Assembly (NCBI GenBank): GCA_002501885.1
Contig: DAON01000060.1
Location: 2,639-9,264 of the forward strand
DNA from: Euryarchaeota archaeon UBA220
GTDB lineage: Archaea; Thermoplasmatota; Poseidoniia; Poseidoniales; Thalassarchaeaceae
Reading direction: 5' to 3'
Length of the DNA stretch: 6,626 bases
Of the stretch, positions 6,001 to 6,626 are shown piece after piece. Made by a program: the position numbers and the translations under genes. Position 1 is the stretch's first letter. Each line of letters opens with the position of its first letter. The notes beneath the pieces were generated by a model that saw only the letters and a list, made by a program, of their open reading frames with translations, had not been told where the DNA came from and searched no databases.

Positions 6001-6626
6001 GTTCCCTGGAAGTTTCCATTATCTCCTTGCAGACGGATTAGTCCAGCGTTGAGAGTTCCTACCCATACCATACCTTGGTCGTCTTGAACGATGGAGGTCA
6101 CCGCAGATGGATTGTTAACATAATCAGTCAAGTCAATTGGGGCTCTCCAGACTTGTGTCTTCTCATCAAATCGGTCGATTGTACTACCACCGCCAATCCA
6201 GATTTCGCCTTGCTCTCCGTCATCGATGCGAGCTACGGCTTCCATCTGCGAAGTCGAAGGGCTACTGACTAGGGTAATTGTGCCGTCAAGAGCTTCCCCT
6301 GTCTGTCTAGCCATGACTCCCGAACCGTCCCCTACCATCATCATGCCAGTAGAGGGTCCTCTTGGTTCCACAGCAGGCCAAGCGACAATTGAGTTAGCAG
6401 TCCCGACTAGACCCATGTCTGTAATTTGCCTTTGAGATCTGAATAGTAGAGCTTCGGTGTCGTAGGCATGCACTGTACTGCCTGCAAGAATGTGTAGCCA
6501 ACCATCGGTCAGAGCCATTCCTCTAACTACATTCGAAGAGAGCCAATTGTTGGTCGACCAAGTAGCAAGCCATGAATCAGAGGATATGTCGTATCGGTTG
6601 ACTCCTCCTCCTATTGTAGAAATCAA
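1..6626 (-). CDS. Giant beta-propeller / fibronectin type III-like surface protein, partial at both ends
   Basis: One stop-free minus-strand frame fills the window: 2208 whole codons (6626 down to 3) plus two bases of the next. Start and stop lie outside, so no ribosome binding site or signal peptide can be judged. Residues 1-1461 carry about 31 Reg_prop-like propeller blades. Typical strands are VWVGTLNAGLIRL (187-199), LYAGTNQGA (457-465), LWVSTAGRGLWSID (1095-1108) and GIARYD (505-510 and 855-860). Residues 1462-1584 look like a beta-sandwich linker, and 1585-2208 hold five FnIII-like domains and the start of a sixth. I saw no transmembrane segment, kinase, protease or hydrolase motif. Composition is very acidic, with about 200 Asp and only nine Lys, and there are many N-x-S/T sequons, which suggests export. 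Reg_prop arrays are best known as sensor regions of bacterial hybrid two-component kinases; here the array runs into FnIII repeats instead. The likely role is surface binding or adhesion (inference). The coding call is firm; the function is not. Confidence 0.93.
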   Translation of the reverse strand, partial: MISTIGGGVNRYDISSDSWLATWSTNNWLSSNVVRGMALTDGWLHILAGSTVHAYDTEALLFRSQRQITDMGLVGTANSIVAWPAVEPRGPSTGMMMVGDGSGVMARQTGEALDGTITLVSSPSTSQMEAVARIDDGEQGEIWIGGGSTIDRFDEKTQVWRAPIDLTDYVNNPSAVTSIVQDDQGMVWVGTLNAGLIRLQGDNGNFQGTASGISSDHVSSLAFDLNSNTLVVGHHESGISLINTSTNTLIEVLTIEDGLDSDTITQVATRYGIAYIATPDAGVMRINLYDVSIMGSWQSLGADNLEATPVAVDGDTIYLGLTDFGILVIDRLTGDITDHWTQDGILPDDDVLSLHMDYYGGLLVGARVSNTGATGNGGLARWDGNGWQMLETSIPGWNNDPYVFYDVSSDVNGIYAGTNRGACMWNWSYDLQDCVSNQDGMPSRQVYSIAKIGTDRLYAGTNQGAAVINTLNGSVVDVWNAGDDTQRARTVKIGDILYLGFENTGIARYDLVNQTWLQAWDGSQGYISDDDVTALVYGRAEGTLWAGGDFGLTLIDVVNNTVLKSWNRGSNTNGPTLSNTPPADIEIIGDVLHYSLQRSNSWWASNDDIYRIYLNNNTSATILDVGGKIGSSSVVMGIGAVGEELWIGARPTQYWNNGDGTIVRWNTTSEAWEENLDTIGNVLRVNARFLGDCFPLDPDSCEMWVAYGDNIMRRFQAANMTLLDEWTDIDGPIRGMVEWNGTYMFASMNGILRWDPNNESWLDSWLEDDGLPAGSTEQFYTMEVISNNLWVGGYEGGGWNPDSEVLMLDGTTGNWTVWELGTGDIPGGYPADLEECDGIVHLSVGRVSWWGNQGGIARYDMGDWDGDGITNEWITPMTDSNQGLSDDDPRAMACDEQNDVLYIGYDSEGVGLDRYNYNTDQYLSTLTSQDGVSEDRIFPGGMLHHNNVLLAAHQYDNTGGISRIVTSGTSTANGQILDPGMDGCSIARAPSSTTPVYAIGRSGQTTGLNRVDRLDSTGLIASGFDELAGLTSGRVVAFESNETHVWVALTTDPNAYYASSILQGERLANGSVRWVFGYNANQDVINSLQLDGEELWVSTAGRGLWSIDLTNRIFAPTPAALHAQMDGMVLEDDGTMYVGLMGNEGSAAGFQRFNTATRTWGHGSLIAGLPSDIVRDFLEYGDHIMVATYGGIGLWNTTKDDWDDPITTIDGLPTPIIEHLFSISTPIQGNGTVLAGGAAGLTVLDQNNLSVITTLDFGNGLIGNTVSGITFAEATSRLVNNPDGTSTVLHHDAALFISHNGQGSTRPGAAAWDIATDMANGTYNIDMIPSNDVRAIATDDWGVHIATDSEPLVHWNATMMEMESGMGRMSLLTWPPFQMLSDGDYVAVLSPRGVDVVHSGGNHARVASKLIPGMSNAFLDDSGLYVIAQDGLHLYNPVESLREQETGYQRRAGPLSALYAQNSWDITNTSRPGMSTVLVDDENPIIIPQGSEQMIPTKLPLYTGALTLTAPQDGAWVWAQSVSLNYSGSWDLTSMNPNIQASFQSAISNLAPGTNSAQVHIQMQSPQNGTLQVRISYDWERIEVPTEMSSFLDRPNDGGGVLEASWLPAEDAAWYAYRLYVWDSTDDPEWVPSQDELDDFSTYLEIPYWSQTSATITSADRDGNEVTLSDDREYRAAIAIGYADGSVGLPISWDYSATPTNEVPFPPEWLSAEAVSGGSPGTILLEWEACTELDPDRTRIWAVQYPITNAIALTDHIDVSFVAGNNTVLQLEQSKTYWFAAVCVDEAGQFDAANATVVGPVVTAGGLDDGIPPAPITDTTAIDAPNDEGGRILVTWTPNDEEDCTYHTVYILPASGFQPPSTVDGWPVSTYVTDCTTGEIVIDSIGESTLQNGVVYWIGVVAADDWGNENLDDVLVVEATPMSNVAGQGQPPERVEGLSAWDHPEDDGTAIDILWNRSLAPDFSHYVIWVSDYPLDDLTEIWERCSEDLAGCGLLEIDQRQIGGALQLEITVTTALYGSTVETLTSQTITPLTPLYVTITTHDIQGNVHLTDMSDHLVLVAPLDNRGDISPPNRLAAPMLEDRSPDDGDGMFVTFPSSDASDLGEYRIYAAAGSPFSSLGNMEPALTLDRDIEMPILLETLSDGQPLAPSVPIWVVVVAIDSSGNYWDTNLQPTMISLVDENSLDPGLHLPEITGIRANWNPSGDHVE
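60..425 (-). other. Fibronectin type III-like domain 5 (residues 2068-2189)
   Basis: It opens with ISPPNRLAAPML (2069-2080), followed by the acidic signature DRSPDDGDGMFVTF (2082-2095), where Phe2095 replaces the usual Trp. The C-strand is GEYRIYAAAG (2104-2113) and the F-strand PIWVVVVAIDSSGNYW (2152-2167), again with the D-x-x-G-N ending. No Cys is present. The following DENSLDPGLH (2180-2189) is the linker to a further domain. Confidence 0.7.
426..842 (-). other. Fibronectin type III-like domain 4 with an insertion (residues 1929-2067)
   Basis: The domain starts QPPERVEGLSAW (1930-1941), with B-strand signature DHPEDDGTAIDILW (1942-1955) and C-strand FSHYVIWVSDYP (1963-1974). Between C and E strands lies an insertion with the Cys-bounded segment CSEDLAGC (1985-1992). 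The F-strand is LYVTITTHDIQGNVH (2035-2049), keeping the D-x-x-G-N ending, and VLVAPL (2058-2063) is the likely last strand. At about 139 residues it is the longest of the five, because of the insertion. Confidence 0.68.
843..1199 (-). other. Fibronectin type III-like domain 3 (residues 1810-1928)
   Basis: It begins IPPAPITDTTA (1811-1821), has the B-strand signature DAPNDEGGRILVTW (1823-1836) with core Trp1836, the C-strand TYHTVYILP (1845-1853), and the F-strand VVYWIGVVAADDWGNEN (1894-1910), the clearest Y-W-x-x-V-x-A-x-D-x-x-G-N motif in the window. Cys1844 at the start of the C-strand and Cys1875 further on may form a disulphide. The domain ends in strand VLVVEATPMS (1914-1923) and a short Gly/Gln linker. 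Confidence 0.75.
1200..1517 (-). other. Fibronectin type III-like domain 2 (residues 1704-1809)
   Basis: It opens with the A-strand PFPPEWLSAEA (1704-1714), has the B-strand TILLEWEAC (1722-1730) with core Trp1727, then the C-strand RIWAVQYP (1739-1746). The F-strand is TYWFAAVCVDEAGQF (1776-1790), a clear FnIII Y-x-x-A-V-x-V-D-x-x-G pattern. Cys1730 and Cys1783 lie in the B-strand end and the F-strand and could pair. A Gly/Asp linker (GGLDDG, 1805-1810) leads to the next domain. Confidence 0.72.
1518..1874 (-). other. Fibronectin type III-like domain 1 (residues 1585-1703)
   Basis: The domain starts at the proline of VPTEMSSFL and carries the B-strand signature DRPNDGGGVLEASW (1593-1606), with Trp1606 as the expected core residue. 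The C-strand AWYAYRLYVW (1613-1622) follows, then a long acidic loop (1623-1642), and the F-strand EYRAAIAIGYADGSVG (1673-1688), which matches the Y-x-[FV]-x-V-x-A-x-D-x-x-G pattern of FnIII. At about 119 residues it is longer than the usual 90, mainly because of the acidic loop between C and E strands. Confidence 0.68.
1875..2243 (-). other. Beta-sandwich linker domain between propellers and FnIII repeats (residues 1462-1584)
   Basis: After the last blade the sequence loses the blade motif. It opens with NSWDITNTSRPGMSTVLVDD (1462-1481), a proline-rich turn, then alternating hydrophobic strands: ALTLTAPQDGAWVWA (1505-1519), SVSLNYSGSWDL (1521-1532), AQVHIQMQSPQNGTLQVRIS (1557-1576) and SYDWERIEVP (1576-1585). 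The pattern suggests an Ig-like or jelly-roll beta-sandwich of about 120 residues. I do not recognise a specific family. By position it resembles the Y_Y_Y domain that follows Reg_prop arrays in bacterial sensors, but no sequence match to that family is evident. Confidence 0.5.
2244..3359 (-). repeat. Propeller blade array, C-proximal section (residues 1090-1461, about 8 blades)
   Basis: Strand motifs lie near residues 1095 (LWVSTAGRGLWSID), 1136 (MYVGL), 1184 (IMVATYGGIGLWN), 1233 (VLAGGAAGLTVLD), about 1294 (ALFISH), 1343 (VHIATD), 1384 (DYVAVLSPRGVDVV) and 1424 (LYVIAQDGLHLYN). The turns AGLPSDIV (1167-1174) and DGLPTPII (1210-1217) are close to the classical GLPxNxV element of the Reg_prop family. 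The blade around 1278-1313 is degenerate, with a polar loop replacing part of the core. The array ends after HLYN (1433-1436) in a charged stretch containing ESLREQETGYQRR (1439-1451). This stretch leads into the linker domain and is probably the exit from the last propeller. Confidence 0.78.
4008..4040 (-). other. Putative calcium-binding loop DWDGDGITNEW within the propeller array
   Basis: Residues 863-873 read DWDGDGITNEW, matching the DxDGDG(I/L)xxxE consensus shared by EF-hand/dockerin loops and thrombospondin type 3 repeats. Asp863, Asp865, Asp867 and Glu872 are the candidate ligands. The loop directly follows a canonical blade strand (GGIARYD, 854-860) and precedes a turn that starts the next blade (SNQGLSDDDP, 880-889), so it is a single insertion between blades and not part of a calcium-repeat array. 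In secreted proteins such loops usually stabilise the fold in calcium-rich surroundings such as sea water. No second copy was seen in the window. Confidence 0.6.
4524..4550 (-). other. Cys-bounded loop CFPLDPDSC in a propeller blade
   Basis: Residues 693-701 read CFPLDPDSC, directly before the blade strand EMWVAYGD (702-709). Two Cys seven residues apart, around a proline-aspartate turn, are well placed for a disulphide-closed loop. Other blades have a short D-x-x-G turn at this place, so this is an insertion. A disulphide would imply that the segment lies outside the cytoplasm (inference). Confidence 0.5.
4920..6626 (-). repeat. Propeller blade array, regular N-proximal section (residues 1-569, about 13 blades)
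   Basis: These blades follow the Reg_prop pattern most closely. Strand motifs begin near residues 1 (cut by the edge), 44, 95, 143, 187, 230, 274, 317, 362, 414, 457, 497 and 544, a spacing of about 40-52 residues. Each has a short hydrophobic strand ending in G, A or V (WIGGG, VWVGT, IYLGL, LYAGT, LWAGG), a G-[IL] turn and a closing strand such as IDRFD, LIRL, LVID, IARYD or LTLID. Several blades are preceded by a polar turn such as EDGLDSDTI (257-265), QDGILPDDDV (343-352) or SQGYISDDDV (524-533), corresponding to the GLPxNxV-type element of the family. Thirteen blades would make nearly two seven-bladed propellers; where one closes cannot be decided by eye. Confidence 0.82.

Noticed and set aside
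6075..6435. Plus-strand open frames at 6075-6272 and 6226-6435
   Set aside because: They are antisense to the blades at residues 64-184 and have no independent support.
2244..6626. Ectodomain of a hybrid two-component sensor kinase
   Set aside because: The blades fit this family, but the array is followed by FnIII-like repeats, and no transmembrane helix, histidine kinase or receiver domain appears. It remains possible only if such domains lie beyond base 1.
1..6626. CRISPR array, tandem DNA repeat, diversity-generating template or mobile element
   Set aside because: No regularly spaced identical repeats, terminal inverted repeats, transposase or reverse transcriptase frame was seen. The periodicity exists at protein level only.

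Overview
The window is the inside of one very large gene. On the minus strand a single reading frame (codons phased from base 6626 downward) runs from edge to edge with no stop codon. It gives 2208 residues, and neither the start nor the stop lies in the window. I read this frame codon by codon along its whole length and found no frameshift or intergenic gap. I saw no RNA gene, promoter, terminator, CRISPR array, mobile element or attachment site, and no second gene. Residue numbers below count from the codon at 6626-6624, so residue 1 is not the true N-terminus.

The protein has two parts. Residues 1 to about 1461 (bases 6626-2244) are a long array of about 31 beta-propeller blades of about 40-60 residues each. 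They look like the Reg_prop (two-component regulator propeller, PF07494-like) type: a G-[LIM]-x-[SD]-D-x-[VI] turn, then a strand such as LWVGT or LYAGT, then G-[IL]-x-R-[YW]-D. That is enough for at least four seven-bladed propellers. A calcium-loop motif, DWDGDGITNEW, and small Cys-Cys loops sit among the blades. Residues from about 1462 to the window edge (bases 2243-1) are a beta-sandwich linker followed by five fibronectin type III-like domains and the start of a sixth.

The protein is strikingly acidic. By hand count it has about 200 Asp but only 9 Lys, against about 80 Arg. It has few Cys, mostly in close pairs, and more than twenty N-x-S/T sequons. Together these suggest an exported, cell-surface or extracellular protein that binds ligands or mediates adhesion. 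That role is inferred from architecture; no catalytic motif was recognised.

Organism: the GC content is intermediate. A giant acidic propeller/FnIII protein, with free use of AGA/AGG and ATA codons, fits a marine planktonic archaeon such as Marine Group II (Ca. Poseidoniales). A marine bacterium, for example a Bacteroidota member, cannot be excluded, because Reg_prop arrays are also common there in hybrid two-component sensors.
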